This document shows, in pieces, positions 8,702 to 19,043 of a stretch of 64,000 nucleotides of DNA (positions are counted from its first letter, which is position 1; each line of letters starts with the position of its first letter). This DNA comes from an uncultured Spirochaetales bacterium. GTDB taxonomy: Bacteria; Spirochaetota; Spirochaetia; Sphaerochaetales; Sphaerochaetaceae. The position numbers and the translations under genes were made by a program. The stretch covers positions 124,001-188,000 of the forward strand of contig CASFTW010000001.1 of the NCBI GenBank assembly GCA_949297785.1, given 5' to 3'. The notes below the pieces were generated by a model, which was not told the DNA's origin, made no database searches, and saw only the letters and a list, made by a program, of their open reading frames with translations.

Positions 8702-8730
8702 TTGAAAAATGTATTATTCTGGATTATAGT
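8702..8730 (+). promoter_or_regulatory. Strong sigma70-like promoter for a candidate small RNA
   Basis: TTGAAA (8702-8707), a 17-base spacer and TATAGT (8725-8730) predict a start near 8737. No reading frame follows, but a terminator-like structure does (8784..8830), which is why the intervening segment is listed as a small RNA. Confidence 0.6.
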
Positions 8731-8736
8731 CACAGT

Positions 8737-8830
8737 ATCAAGAAAAAGAGAGATAACTCTCTGATTTAGAATTTGTCCCCTCTGTCCCATTACCTGGCTT
8801 CTCAATGAGCAGGTTTTGGGACTTTTTTTT
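8737..8830 (+). ncRNA. Candidate small RNA of about 94 nt
   Basis: Lies between the kinase-like gene and the convergent Ca2+-ATPase gene. It is bounded by a near-consensus promoter and a two-tier terminator with eight T's. Predicted structure: a first hairpin AGAGAG-ATAA-CTCTCT (8747-8762), a single-stranded stretch with two GTCCC motifs, then the terminator stem. I compared it by eye with 6S RNA, SRP RNA and tmRNA hallmarks and found none. A leader or untranslated end of another gene is unlikely because the next gene is on the other strand. Confidence 0.5.
8784..8830 (+). terminator. Two-tier terminator at the end of the small RNA
   Basis: An outer stem GTCCCA (8784-8789) pairs with TGGGAC (8817-8822), and an inner stem ACCTG (8792-8796) pairs with CAGGT (8810-8814). 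T8 follows at 8823-8830. Confidence 0.65.
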
Positions 8831-8853
8831 AGCTTGAGGAAGAGGGGTACATG

Positions 8854-8878
8854 AAAAAGCGGCAGGTTTCCCTGCCGC
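8854..8878 (-). terminator. Terminator of the Ca2+-ATPase gene
   Basis: On the minus strand GCGGCAGG and CCTGCCGC form a perfect 8-bp GC-rich stem (8878..8859) with a four-base loop, followed by five T's. It begins about 20 bases after the stop of the ATPase gene. Confidence 0.85.
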
Positions 8879-8898
8879 ATATCTGATGTGAAACGTCA

Positions 8899-11562
8899 TC
8901 AGTTCTTCTTTGCAATCTTTCTCTGGATGAATTTCTGAACTTCAACGATAGGAATGATCAGCACAGCCATAATGAGGGCGATTGCGAATTCCATCAGCGA
9001 GATGTGCTCGAAGCTGAACGCATCGCGGAGGAACGGAATGTAGAGAACACAGATCGTGAGCACGAATGCTCCCACAAGGGTGTAGAGCAGGTACTTGTTG
9101 TGTCCCTTTATTGAGAAGAGCGACTTGTCAAGACTTCTCATGTTGAATGAATGGAACAGCTCAGCCATTGAGAGGGTGAGGAATGCCATTGTCATGCCGT
9201 GTGTGCTGCTGACTATCTGCAGGTGACCGGTTTCCACGAAATCACCGATGAAATAGCTGACCAGCGTGATTATTGAAACGGCAACGCCCTGGATGAAGCA
9301 GTTGACACCGAGTCCTCCTGCGAAGATTCCTTCGTTCTTCGGTCTCGGCTGACGTGTCATGATATCGTCATCACCTTTTTCCATGCCGAGTCCGATTGCC
9401 GGGAAGCAGTCCGTGATGAGGTTGATCCACAGCAGATGGCTCGGGCGGAGGATTGTGAAGCCCATGACGGAAGCCACGAAAATCGAAATGACCTCTGCCA
9501 TGTTGCTTCCAAGCAGGAACTGGATGGCCTTTCTGATGTTGTCGTAGATCTTTCTTCCTTCAGCAACTGCAGTTACGATGGTTGCGAAGTTGTCATCCGC
9601 AAGAACCATGTCGGCAACATTCTTCGTGACATCGGTACCTGTTATTCCCATGCCGACTCCGATATCAGCATTCTTGATTGACGGAGCATCGTTGACACCG
9701 TCACCGGTCATTGCAGTGACCTTGCCGCGGGACTTCCATGCCTGGACGATTCTCACCTTGTGCTCAGGCTGTACACGGGCATATACAGAGTACTGCTCGA
9801 TCTTCGAATCAAGCTCCTCATCGCTCATCTTGTCGAGATCCGCGCCTGTGAGAGCCTCGGCTGCGGACTGGATGATGCCAAGTTCCTTTGCGATTGCGAC
9901 TGCGGTATCCTTGTGGTCGCCGGTTATCATGACGACGTGGATGCCTGCGCTCTTGCATTCCTCAACCGCGATCTTCACTTCTGGCCTTATAGGATCGATC
10001 ATGCCAACAAGACCGATGAAAGTGAGGTTGTCCTCAATGTATTTCGCATCATAGTTCACCGGTTCGACTTCCCAGTCCCTGTATGAAGCGGCAAGAACAC
10101 GCAGTGCCCTGTCGGCAAATGCCTTGTTCTGTGCAAGCACGTCTTCCCTGTCCTTGTCGGTCATGGCTACGACCTTGCCGTCCTTGAGAATTGAGGAGCA
10201 CTTCTTGAGAATCTCATCAGGAGCACCTTTTGTGAACTGGATGAAATCGTCTCCGCCGTTGTCGGTATGGACGGTGCTCATCATCTTTCTCGATGAGTCG
10301 AAAGGAGCCTCTCCGACACGTCTGTATGCGCCTTTCTCAAGTTCGTTCTTGTTTATGCCGAGTGTGTATGCATAGTTCACGAGAGCACATTCGGTGGGCT
10401 CTCCGATAGCCTGGTTGTTCTCATCAAGCTTGCTGTCGCAGCACAGAGCCATTGCCTTTGCGAGCAGCTCCTCATTGCTTGTCCACTTGTCGACGACTGT
10501 CATCTTGTTCTGGGTGAGGGTTCCTGTCTTATCCGAGCAGATCACCTGTGTACAGCCAAGAGTCTCCACGGCAGTGAGCTTTCTGATGATCGCCTTGTTG
10601 CGGCTCATCTTTGTCACGCCGATTGAAAGAACTATGGTGACGACCGCGGCAAGGCCTTCGGGAATTGCGGCAACCGCAAGTGAGATGGCTACCATGAAGG
10701 TGTCGAGAATTCCGTTGAAGGAGACTGTGCCGTTCACGATATACATTCTGATTATGTCGATTGCGAAGATGACGACACAGATGCCGAGGACGAGGTAGGT
10801 GAGTATCTTGCTCAGCTGATTGAGCTTGATCTGAAGCGGAGTGAGCTCTTCCTTAGCAGTCTGGATTGCACTTGCGATCTTGCCCATCTCTGTATTCATG
10901 CCTGTTGATGTGATCACGGCCTTTCCTCTTCCGTAAACGACGGTTGAACCCATGTAAACCATGTTCTTCCTGTCGCCGAGCGGAACTTCGCCGTCTGAGG
11001 ATGCGCTGAGAGCCTCAACCTGCTTGTCGACCGGCACTGATTCACCTGTGAGCGCGGCTTCCTCGATCTTCATTGAAGCACATTCGATGATTCTGCCGTC
11101 TGCCGGCACGGAATCTCCGGCTTCAAGTATCACGATATCGCCGGCTGCGAGATCTTCGGAGTGGACGCTTACCTGCCTTCCGTCCCTTATGACCTTGCTG
11201 GTCGCGGCGCTCATTTCCTGCAGTGCCTCGATTGCCTTTTCCGCCTTGCTTTCCTGAACGACACCGAGAATCGCATTGAGGAGAACGACGACGAGAATGA
11301 TGATGGCGTCGGTGAATTCGATCTCACCGGAAGCTGCGCTGGTGATGACTGAAAGCACGGCTGCGATCATCAGTATGATGAGCATCGGTTCCTTGAGTTC
11401 GTCAAAGAACTTCTTGAGCATTGAATCCTTCTTTGCTTCAGCGAGCTTGTTCTTGCCGTCCCTTTCAAGCCTTGATCTGACTTCGTTTTCACTCAGTCCC
11501 TTTTCGGCATTGACTTTCTGACTGTCAAGAACCTCCTGATAGCTGGAGAGGTATTCTTTCAT
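8899..11562 (-). CDS. P-type Ca2+-transporting ATPase (SERCA/PMCA type)
   Basis: An inner-membrane P2A-type ATPase of 887 residues that pumps Ca2+ out of the cytoplasm. It has an N-terminal cation ATPase domain, the actuator motif LTGES, phosphorylation site CSDKTGTLTQ, hinge GDGVNDAPSIK, and ten predicted membrane segments. Transport-site residues of calcium pumps are present: PEGL in M4, N and E in GSNMAEV (M5), and N, T and D in INLITDCFP (M6). These support Ca2+ rather than Na+/K+ or Mg2+ as substrate. The gene is monocistronic on the minus strand with its own terminator. A ribosome binding site (GGAGG) lies before the ATG at 11562, and the upstream region is shared with the divergent gene at 11785. 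Confidence 0.9.
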   Translation of the reverse strand: MKEYLSSYQEVLDSQKVNAEKGLSENEVRSRLERDGKNKLAEAKKDSMLKKFFDELKEPMLIILMIAAVLSVITSAASGEIEFTDAIIILVVVLLNAILGVVQESKAEKAIEALQEMSAATSKVIRDGRQVSVHSEDLAAGDIVILEAGDSVPADGRIIECASMKIEEAALTGESVPVDKQVEALSASSDGEVPLGDRKNMVYMGSTVVYGRGKAVITSTGMNTEMGKIASAIQTAKEELTPLQIKLNQLSKILTYLVLGICVVIFAIDIIRMYIVNGTVSFNGILDTFMVAISLAVAAIPEGLAAVVTIVLSIGVTKMSRNKAIIRKLTAVETLGCTQVICSDKTGTLTQNKMTVVDKWTSNEELLAKAMALCCDSKLDENNQAIGEPTECALVNYAYTLGINKNELEKGAYRRVGEAPFDSSRKMMSTVHTDNGGDDFIQFTKGAPDEILKKCSSILKDGKVVAMTDKDREDVLAQNKAFADRALRVLAASYRDWEVEPVNYDAKYIEDNLTFIGLVGMIDPIRPEVKIAVEECKSAGIHVVMITGDHKDTAVAIAKELGIIQSAAEALTGADLDKMSDEELDSKIEQYSVYARVQPEHKVRIVQAWKSRGKVTAMTGDGVNDAPSIKNADIGVGMGITGTDVTKNVADMVLADDNFATIVTAVAEGRKIYDNIRKAIQFLLGSNMAEVISIFVASVMGFTILRPSHLLWINLITDCFPAIGLGMEKGDDDIMTRQPRPKNEGIFAGGLGVNCFIQGVAVSIITLVSYFIGDFVETGHLQIVSSTHGMTMAFLTLSMAELFHSFNMRSLDKSLFSIKGHNKYLLYTLVGAFVLTICVLYIPFLRDAFSFEHISLMEFAIALIMAVLIIPIVEVQKFIQRKIAKKN

Positions 11563-11642
11563 GTTTTTTTCCTCCAGATGTTTTAGAAATAACCAGTATA
11601 AATTATTTTAAAAACCCGACTTTGAAAAGGTTATAGACGATT

Positions 11643-11648
11643 TATAAT
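11643..11648 (+). promoter_or_regulatory. Consensus -10 box (TATAAT) in the divergent region
   Basis: TATAAT reads toward the gene at 11785. A weak -35 (TTTGAA) lies 16 bases upstream. This would give a leader of roughly 130 bases, which contains a 6-bp hairpin (CGGATG 11714-11719 / CATCCG 11731-11736). Confidence 0.4.
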
Positions 11649-11784
11649 AAAAATTTCACATTTTTGATTGAATTGAAACATAAATGCCGCCTCTTGATTT
11701 TCATGCCGTAAATCGGATGAGGTGAGTTTCCATCCGCATCTCTGCATTTACACTGAGCTTTAAAAACAATAGAATTGCACCGTT

Positions 11785-12093
11785 ATGATTTTCGACGAAA
11801 CGGCAAATCTTGAAAAGTATTATCCGGTCTGTGAATCTCTGAGGAATCTGTCATGTGTGCTTTCATCTCCCGCTGAGGACATGGAGACTTTTGACGTGAA
11901 CAGGAAATACTGCACGCTTTTCGTGTGCGAGGAAGACGGAGGACGTGCGGCTGTGAGCTGGAGGGAGAACGGCATCACGAAAGATGTGCTTGCGGCACTC
12001 AGCCTCACAAAGGGAACTTTCGTTCTCTTCCTTCCGGGAGAGAGATTCATCTTCAAGGGCAGTGCCCGCGTCAGGAAATATGTTCTGGAGTAG
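11785..12093 (+). CDS. Short, degenerate YhcH/YjgK/YiaL (DUF386)-like protein
   Basis: A 102-residue protein whose start (MIFDETANLEKYY) and end (GTFVLFLPGERF then RVRKYVLE) match the first and last strands of the YhcH/YiaL cupin-like family, which is normally about 150 residues. The middle is shortened. The family's EAHRKYID-like motif reads DVNRKYCT, and the His of the final HxPG-like turn is replaced by Phe, so the usual metal-binding histidines are missing. It may therefore be a non-enzymatic or repurposed member. It lies three bases upstream of ispG and is probably cotranscribed. The ribosome binding site is weak. Confidence 0.55.
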   Translation: MIFDETANLEKYYPVCESLRNLSCVLSSPAEDMETFDVNRKYCTLFVCEEDGGRAAVSWRENGITKDVLAALSLTKGTFVLFLPGERFIFKGSARVRKYVLE

Positions 12094-12096
12094 AGT

Positions 12097-13137
12097 ATGT
12101 TCAGTGGAAAGGTTGCACAGGTAAGGGATATCTTCATAGGCGGTGATCATTCGGTTGCGGTTCAGACCATGTATGACAGCCAGATCGCATCATGCGATGT
12201 GGAAGAGGTGCTTCACAGACTGCGCGTCCTCAAGTCGATGGGCTGCGATCTGATACGTTTCTCCTATGTCTCATCAGATGACAGGGAAAATTTCGCCGCA
12301 ATCTGCAGCGGCAGTCCGATGCCGGTCGTTGCCGATATCCATTTCGACTATAAAATGGCGCTGGAAGCGATACAGGCGGGTGCCGACAAGATAAGGATCA
12401 ATCCCGGAAACATCGGAGCGAAATGGAAGACTGAGGAAGTCGTCAAAGCGGCCCTGGATCACGGCACAGCCATAAGGATAGGACTGAACAACGGGTCCCT
12501 GCCCAGGGGAAGGGAAGGTGACAAACCGGAAGACATAATGGTTGACAGTGCGCTTGAGTATCTTTCATGGTTTGCATCCTGGGGTTTTGACAACACAGTT
12601 GTCTCTCTCAAGTCCTCTGACATCGCGACGACGATAAGCGCGAACAGAAAGTTCAAGGCGGCATGTGACGTTCCTCTGCACATCGGTGTGACCGAAGCTG
12701 GAGGCGTTGTCTCTTCCTGCATCCGCTCGACATATGCCTTCACAAAGCTCTTTGAGGAAGGAATCGGTGACACAATGAGGGTATCGATCACCGGAAGCAT
12801 AGAGGACGAGGTGCATGCAGCCGTCGAGATCCTGCGTGCTCTGGGTTACTCAAAAGGCGGTGTGAGGATTGTCTCCTGTCCCCGCTGCGGCCGGCATTCC
12901 TTTGATTCCCAGGGATTCCTGAAACAGGTTGAGAACAGGCTTCTGACTGTCAACAAGGACATAACGGTTGCCATCATGGGCTGCCAGGTGAACGGTCCGG
13001 GAGAAGCGAAGAACGCCGACGTCGCGATAACCGGTATCGGAAACAAGGTTTTCCTCTACTGCCGCGGGCAGCTTTACAGGGATGTGGATGTCTCTTCGGC
13101 TGAGGACAGCCTTTTCGATCTTATAGATGAAATCTGA
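12097..13137 (+). CDS. ispG: 4-hydroxy-3-methylbut-2-enyl diphosphate synthase (IspG/GcpE)
   Basis: Penultimate enzyme of the MEP isoprenoid pathway, which converts MEcPP to HMBPP with a [4Fe-4S] cluster. The product is 346 residues, the compact bacterial form. An N-terminal TIM barrel ([18 protein letters not shown]) is followed by the cluster domain with Cys261 and Cys264 (CPRCGR), Cys296 ([10 protein letters not shown]) and Glu303. These four ligands have the same spacing as in E. coli IspG. It sits between the YhcH-like gene (3-base gap) and uvrA (5-base gap) in a continuous + strand operon. Confidence 0.95.
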   Translation: MFSGKVAQVRDIFIGGDHSVAVQTMYDSQIASCDVEEVLHRLRVLKSMGCDLIRFSYVSSDDRENFAAICSGSPMPVVADIHFDYKMALEAIQAGADKIRINPGNIGAKWKTEEVVKAALDHGTAIRIGLNNGSLPRGREGDKPEDIMVDSALEYLSWFASWGFDNTVVSLKSSDIATTISANRKFKAACDVPLHIGVTEAGGVVSSCIRSTYAFTKLFEEGIGDTMRVSITGSIEDEVHAAVEILRALGYSKGGVRIVSCPRCGRHSFDSQGFLKQVENRLLTVNKDITVAIMGCQVNGPGEAKNADVAITGIGNKVFLYCRGQLYRDVDVSSAEDSLFDLIDEI

Positions 13138-13142
13138 ATACG

Positions 13143-15971
13143 ATGAATGACAGCATAGTTATAAAAGGTGCCAGGGAGCACAATCTCAAAAACATAGATG
13201 TGACGATTCCCAAGAACAGTCTTGTGGTGATATCGGGACTTTCCGGGTCGGGAAAGTCCTCTCTCGCCTTCGATACGATATTCGCTGAAGGTCAGAGACG
13301 TTATGTCGAGTCGCTTTCCGCCTATGCGCGCCAGTTCCTGGGGCGTTTGGAAAAGCCGGATGTGGATTCGATCGACGGACTTTCCCCGGCTATAGCAATA
13401 GAGCAGCGTTCGACGCAGAAGAATCCTCGTTCAACAGTCGGAACCGTGACGGAAATCTATGATTACTACCGTCTGCTTTATGCGAGGACAGGTCATGTGC
13501 ACTGTCCCGAATGCGGACGTGAGATATCCGAAATGTCGGTTGACCAGATTATAGACTCGATCTTCACCCATGAGGAGGAAGGCCGACTCATCATACTCTC
13601 ACCTCTGGCGATGGGAAGAAAGGGGGAATTCAAGAAGATATTCTCCGATGCGCTTGCCGCGGGCTATACCCGTGCGGTCGTAGATGGAAAGACATACATG
13701 CTTGAAGATGAGATTCCCGTTCTTGACAAGCAGTACAAGCATACCATCTCGATTGTCGTTGACCGTCTAATACTGCGCCGCAGCGACAGGGCGCGTCTTG
13801 CCGATTCGATCGAAAAGGCCTGCGAAATGAGCAGCGGCCTTGTCGAGGTTGAATACGTCAGTGAGGGAAAGAAGGATTTCTTCAGCGAGCGCAATTCCTG
13901 TCCTTTCTGCGGCATAACCGTTCCGGATCTTGAGCCGCGTCTTTTCTCATTCAACAATCCATACGGCGCCTGTCCCGACTGTAACGGGCTCGGTGTGAAA
14001 AGCGAATTCGACATCAACAAGATCATACCGGATCCAGAGAAAAGCTATAATGAAGGCGCAATAGTCACTCATAACCCCGATGCGAAAGTCAGCCATGCCT
14101 GGATCTGTGCCCTTGCAAAAGCCTATGGGTTCTCCCTTGACCTGCCGCTTGTGAAATGGCCGTCGGAGGCCAAGAAGGTCCTGCTGTACGGTGGCGGCAA
14201 GCTACTTGACGTGAAATATGAGAACAAGAAGGGGACCGCGGCATACACCAAGAAAGAACAGTATCCCGGCATACTGGTGGAACTTGAAAGGCGCTACATG
14301 GAAACACAGAGCTTTGCAATGAAGTGGATGTATGACCAGCTCCGCTATTCCCATGTGTGCAGCACCTGCCACGGTCAGAGACTGAGAAAGGAAGCTCTGA
14401 GTGTCAGGGTCGGCGGTCTGAATATATGGGAACTTTCGAATCTTTCCGTAAAGGACTCTGTTGCATTCTTTGAATCCCTTGAGCTTACGGACATGGAAAG
14501 GGACATTGCTCGCCAGATACTCAAGGAAATAAAGAGCCGTCTCAGCTTCCTCATGAATGTCGGACTTGGCTATCTTACGCTCAACCGCGCCAGCGCTACG
14601 CTCTCCGGCGGCGAAGCGCAGCGCATCAGGCTTGCAACCCAGATAGGTTCGGCTCTTTCCGGCGTGCTTTATGTTCTTGACGAACCTTCCATTGGTCTGC
14701 ATCAGAGGGACAACACTAAACTCATCAACACGCTGATCAACCTGAGGAACCTCGGCAACACAGTGATTGTCGTCGAGCATGACGAGGATACGATCAGAAG
14801 TGCGGATTACGTCATTGATCTCGGGCCGGGTGCCGGAGAGAAGGGCGGTCTCATCACGGCACAGGGAACTCCGGGGGAAATTGAGAAAAACCCCGCATCG
14901 ATCACAGGAGCGTTTCTTTCAGGACGTCTCAGCATTGATGTGCCGCAGCAGAGAAGGAAAGGCAACGGACACTTCATTGAGGTTCTGGGCTGTACGAAGA
15001 ACAACCTCAAGAACATCGATGTCAGGATTCCCCTGGGCAAGCTTGTCACGATAACAGGAGTCTCTGGCAGCGGAAAGTCCACGCTCCTCAATGAAATCCT
15101 CATACCTGCAGTCGAGGATGCGATCACAAGGAAGAAGAAAGTCGAACTTTCCGGTTACCGCGCTGTCCGCGGAATTGAAAATATCGACAAGATAATAAAC
15201 ATTGACCAGAGTCCCATCGGCAGGACTCCGCGCTCGAATCCTGCAACTTATGTTGGATTCTACACTCCGATCAGGGAGCTTTTCGCAAAGTTGCCCGAAT
15301 CGAAAGCCAGAGGCTATACCGCTTCCCGTTTCTCATTCAATGTGGTCGGAGGCCGGTGCGAGAACTGTCAGGGGGACGGAAATCTCAAAATCGAAATGCA
15401 CTTCCTGCCGGATGTGTATGTCACATGCGATGTCTGCCACGGCAAGCGTTTCAACAAGGAGACGCTTCAGGTTGAGTACAAGGGAAAGAACATCGCGGAT
15501 GTCCTTGACATGACGGTTGCGGAGGCTGTCGAGTTCTTCGCACCTGTTTCCTCCATAAGGACGAAGCTTGAAACACTCGTGAGCGTCGGTCTTGATTATA
15601 TACGTCTGGGTCAGAGTGCGCTGACTTTTTCCGGCGGCGAGGCACAGAGGATCAAACTGTCTCTGGAACTCAGCAAGAGACAGACCGGAAAGACACTTTA
15701 CGTGCTTGATGAACCGACGACAGGTCTTCACTTCGCCGATGTGAAGAAGCTGCTTGAAGTGCTCAACCGTCTTGTCGATCAGGGAAACAGCGTGATCCTC
15801 ATTGAACATAACCTTGATGTGATAAAGTCGTCAGACTACCTCATAGACCTCGGCCCGGAAGGGGGAGATGAAGGAGGACGGATCGTTGCAACCGGCACTC
15901 CCGAAGAGGTCAGCGACGTTAAGGAAAGCTATACAGGACAGTTCCTGAGGAGATATCTTGGCAGAGAATAG
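13143..15971 (+). CDS. uvrA: Excinuclease ABC subunit A
   Basis: DNA damage sensor of nucleotide excision repair, 942 residues, cytoplasmic, working with UvrB and UvrC (not in the window). It has two ABC ATPase modules (Walker [10 protein letters not shown] near residue 34 and GVSGSGKST in the second half; signatures LSGGEAQRI and FSGGEAQRI). The zinc modules show CPECGREI, the CPFC and CPDCNG pair, and the second-half pair CENCQGDG / CDVCHGKR. The UvrB-interaction region [19 protein letters not shown] is typical. The last 14 bases overlap the lptD gene. Confidence 0.97.
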   Translation: MNDSIVIKGAREHNLKNIDVTIPKNSLVVISGLSGSGKSSLAFDTIFAEGQRRYVESLSAYARQFLGRLEKPDVDSIDGLSPAIAIEQRSTQKNPRSTVGTVTEIYDYYRLLYARTGHVHCPECGREISEMSVDQIIDSIFTHEEEGRLIILSPLAMGRKGEFKKIFSDALAAGYTRAVVDGKTYMLEDEIPVLDKQYKHTISIVVDRLILRRSDRARLADSIEKACEMSSGLVEVEYVSEGKKDFFSERNSCPFCGITVPDLEPRLFSFNNPYGACPDCNGLGVKSEFDINKIIPDPEKSYNEGAIVTHNPDAKVSHAWICALAKAYGFSLDLPLVKWPSEAKKVLLYGGGKLLDVKYENKKGTAAYTKKEQYPGILVELERRYMETQSFAMKWMYDQLRYSHVCSTCHGQRLRKEALSVRVGGLNIWELSNLSVKDSVAFFESLELTDMERDIARQILKEIKSRLSFLMNVGLGYLTLNRASATLSGGEAQRIRLATQIGSALSGVLYVLDEPSIGLHQRDNTKLINTLINLRNLGNTVIVVEHDEDTIRSADYVIDLGPGAGEKGGLITAQGTPGEIEKNPASITGAFLSGRLSIDVPQQRRKGNGHFIEVLGCTKNNLKNIDVRIPLGKLVTITGVSGSGKSTLLNEILIPAVEDAITRKKKVELSGYRAVRGIENIDKIINIDQSPIGRTPRSNPATYVGFYTPIRELFAKLPESKARGYTASRFSFNVVGGRCENCQGDGNLKIEMHFLPDVYVTCDVCHGKRFNKETLQVEYKGKNIADVLDMTVAEAVEFFAPVSSIRTKLETLVSVGLDYIRLGQSALTFSGGEAQRIKLSLELSKRQTGKTLYVLDEPTTGLHFADVKKLLEVLNRLVDQGNSVILIEHNLDVIKSSDYLIDLGPEGGDEGGRIVATGTPEEVSDVKESYTGQFLRRYLGRE

Positions 15972-18900
15972 AAAAGCTGTATTCATATTCTTCATCCTGA
16001 TTTTTTCCTGCCTTTTCCTGCATGCGGAAGGCGAGGTCGGCTATTTCATAGCCAATGCGGATGATGAGACCATACGGAATATGGCGGCGGTGAGGGGACT
16101 GGATACCTCGAAAAGCACGGCATCTCTGAGGAATACCCTGCTTGAAGGGGAAGGGGATTTTGAAAGCGGGACTGTCGATGAGACTGAAGGCTACAGTCTT
16201 GAAATCGTGAATGCAGAGAATATGGATGTCTCCCGTGACGGCCTCATCACTCTTTCCGGCAATGTCGAGGTGATCTTCACCCTTGAGGATGAGTCATCTG
16301 ACAAGACACTTTATGCCGATCATATGCTCCTTGACGGCGACAGCGGCCGTCTGACCGCCTATGGCAACGTACGCTACGAGGACAGCGCGGAAGACTCCTC
16401 TCTTGAAAACATCTCTGCCGATATCGTGACGTATCTTTATGACTCTGGAGACCTTCTCGTGTCAGGCGGCATGACAAGCAGCCAGAGAACCAACAATGAA
16501 GATGAACCGGTCACGTTCTACACGACGGGAAGCATTCTCAACTACAGGAGCAGTGACGGGGGAATGTTTTTCAGGGACGGCTATCTCACATCAAATCCCG
16601 ATACGGCATATTCTTCCATAACTGCAGAGAACATAGCCCTGCTTGAAGGCGGAGACATGTTCCTGACGAATGCCTATCTGTCAATTGGACGTGTTCCGAT
16701 AATCTATCTGCCGGCATTCTTCTTTCCCGGCAGCAGACTCAGCATGAATCCCGCTTTCGGCTTCAATTCAGATCGCGGCATGTTCGTGTCCACCACAACC
16801 GAGATTTTCGGCCGTTATCCGAATTTCGCTGATGCTGAGGAAAGCTCATTCGCCTCTCTCCTGAGGACTGAAGGTGATGAGGATATGGTCTCAAACGGGC
16901 TTTATTATGAGGCGGGAGAGGCAGAGGGAGCTGTGAGCCGGTGGGCACAGGAGAGTGAAAGCTATCTTGCTCTTCTTGCCGATGTCTACCAGAGAACGGG
17001 ATTCCTGCTCGGTTTCGACACACAGCTCAATTTCTTTGATGATGCCCTTTCAGCCGCAAGCGAGACATCCTTCATCCTGTCGCCTGAAGTGCCTTATCTT
17101 GATGGAAACTACCGTTTCTATTCCATCAATAGTGTTGATGTGTCTTCATCTTTCGCTGATGTGAGACTTTCCCTTCCGATGTACTCTGATCCCTATGTGC
17201 TGCGTCAGTACAGCAACCGTCTTACAAGTTTCTCGATTGACTCGATTCTGGGAGGCATCCAGGAATTCCCCGCGACGAGAACCAGCACGGTTTCGAATTA
17301 TGAAGCGCGCCTCTCAGGATCCATACGTCTTCCCTCCAGTCTCACAAATGATTACATCAAAACGCTGAGGATTTCCAATATAAGCGCGGATGCCGATTTT
17401 TCATGGTCGAGCACAGAGCACCGCTATGAGGTCAGTGACATAACCCTGCCGTCATTCACTTTGACGATGAGCGGGGATCTCTTCAATTTGTCATCAGGTG
17501 AGAAGAGGAAAGAAGATGATAAGAGTGAGGAATTCGACCTTACCGAGCAGTTTGTCATCGAGAATCCTCTGCTTTATGATCTGTACATTCTTGAGAAAGA
17601 GGAGGAGAGGAGCGTTTTTGAAAGCGTCAGCTACCTGCGTCTTTCCTACAATCTGAGCGAGCGTTTCTCCAATCAGTTTGAATACGATATGGACAGGAAA
17701 AGGGCGGAAGACAGAGAGACGGACTCAACTTCAAGCCTTGCCCTGACACTTGAAGGCGGCTTCAGTCAGATCCTCACATTCTCACAGCGTTTCACGCCGA
17801 GCTACAGCTATGAGTTCGACGAGGGTGATGATGAGATGAGGGAGCATGATTTCTCACTGCTTTCGGCAAGTACCGTATCGCTTCCTGTCATAGGCCTCAC
17901 ATATGATTTCAGCGCATACCTTTACCGCTTCAATCTTCAGGAGGATCTTGAAAGCCGGAAGGAAGAGGAAATCCTGTATGCATTTGACAAGGACAATGTC
18001 AGGGTGCACCGCCTGCGTTTTTCCAAGTCGTTCGGATCGAGGGACAACTACGGAGTCATAACTCCATCCCTCAGCTATACGCTTCCGCCTCTTGCAGCCG
18101 TCCTGACGCCTTCATTGAGCTACAGGCTGGGAGGCCTTTCTGCGGCATTCAGCTGGAGATTTGAAGAAGAAAGTGAGGAAAACGGCCGTCTCACAAGCGA
18201 TGACATCGATTTCTCTCTTTCACTGAACTATACTCATTTCACATTCAGCTATTCGATGAACTATGAGAGTGAGCTATTTGACAGAAGTGATCTTTTTTCT
18301 CCTCTTTCAATAAAAACTTCTGCTTCACTGAGAAGTGAGGACCGCCTCTGGTCCATAACCGAGACACTGGATTTCGATTTCGAGAACAGCGGAGAGAGGA
18401 ATGTGGTCAACGGCCTCAGGACATCTCTCTCCATTCCTTATTTCGACATCGTGTATAACATGGCGACAAGGGAAGGGCGGCTGCAGAGCGACTACCTCGA
18501 GATCAGGAGCGATGTCGACAATATAGAGCTGTATGCGTGGAAGAACAGGATATATCTGTCGGCAATACTGGATGCACGGCTGAGATACGACTTTATGAAT
18601 GCCTATTCCTCAAGCCTTTCCATCAAGGCGGGGCTTGAGTTCTCGATTGCCGAGTTCCTGTCGCTGGAGCTGTCATTCACAACGACGAACAACGGCTTCT
18701 ACCGCTATATGGAGAATGACAGGTTCTCATTTGATCTCATGCTGGACGATCTGTGGCGTTCATTCGATTTCTTCGGGGAGGGAAGGAGGAATACGCAGTT
18801 CAACCTCCAGAGTTTCGACATAGAACTTGTCCATTACATGCATGACTGGGATCTTCATCTGCGCTATACTGCCCAGCTTGAGGAGACGGGAAACAGCACA

Positions 18901-19032
18901 TACGGCTGGGTTCCCACATTTGCAATTTATCTCAGATGGGCTACAATGCCTGATCTGAAGGTGGATGAGACATACCATCAGACAGCTTCCGGATGGCAGA
19001 GGACGGGAAGCCTTTATTCAAATGAGGACTGA
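15958..19032 (+). CDS. lptD: LPS-assembly protein LptD/OstA-like outer-membrane protein
   Basis: A 1024-residue outer-membrane protein with a cleavable signal peptide (hydrophobic run FIFFILIFSCLFL, then HAEGE). An OstA/LptA-like beta-taco region (residues about 75-175, repeats such as ITLSGNVEV and GRLTAYGNVRY) precedes a domain with VPIIYLPAFFFPG, characteristic of LptD, and a long beta-barrel-like C-terminus rich in alternating aromatic strands. It resembles spirochaetal LptD/OstA proteins, which exist even in species without classical LPS, so the cargo is unclear. The TTG start at 15958 is supported by GAGGAG just upstream and by the signal peptide. It overlaps uvrA by 14 bases, and phoH follows 11 bases later. 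Confidence 0.85.
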   Translation: MAENRKAVFIFFILIFSCLFLHAEGEVGYFIANADDETIRNMAAVRGLDTSKSTASLRNTLLEGEGDFESGTVDETEGYSLEIVNAENMDVSRDGLITLSGNVEVIFTLEDESSDKTLYADHMLLDGDSGRLTAYGNVRYEDSAEDSSLENISADIVTYLYDSGDLLVSGGMTSSQRTNNEDEPVTFYTTGSILNYRSSDGGMFFRDGYLTSNPDTAYSSITAENIALLEGGDMFLTNAYLSIGRVPIIYLPAFFFPGSRLSMNPAFGFNSDRGMFVSTTTEIFGRYPNFADAEESSFASLLRTEGDEDMVSNGLYYEAGEAEGAVSRWAQESESYLALLADVYQRTGFLLGFDTQLNFFDDALSAASETSFILSPEVPYLDGNYRFYSINSVDVSSSFADVRLSLPMYSDPYVLRQYSNRLTSFSIDSILGGIQEFPATRTSTVSNYEARLSGSIRLPSSLTNDYIKTLRISNISADADFSWSSTEHRYEVSDITLPSFTLTMSGDLFNLSSGEKRKEDDKSEEFDLTEQFVIENPLLYDLYILEKEEERSVFESVSYLRLSYNLSERFSNQFEYDMDRKRAEDRETDSTSSLALTLEGGFSQILTFSQRFTPSYSYEFDEGDDEMREHDFSLLSASTVSLPVIGLTYDFSAYLYRFNLQEDLESRKEEEILYAFDKDNVRVHRLRFSKSFGSRDNYGVITPSLSYTLPPLAAVLTPSLSYRLGGLSAAFSWRFEEESEENGRLTSDDIDFSLSLNYTHFTFSYSMNYESELFDRSDLFSPLSIKTSASLRSEDRLWSITETLDFDFENSGERNVVNGLRTSLSIPYFDIVYNMATREGRLQSDYLEIRSDVDNIELYAWKNRIYLSAILDARLRYDFMNAYSSSLSIKAGLEFSIAEFLSLELSFTTTNNGFYRYMENDRFSFDLMLDDLWRSFDFFGEGRRNTQFNLQSFDIELVHYMHDWDLHLRYTAQLEETGNSTYGWVPTFAIYLRWATMPDLKVDETYHQTASGWQRTGSLYSNED

Positions 19033-19043
19033 AGCGGAGGATT

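Noticed and set aside
9578-10054. Long forward frames inside the Ca2+-ATPase gene
   Set aside because: Shadow frames of a clearly coding reverse-strand gene.
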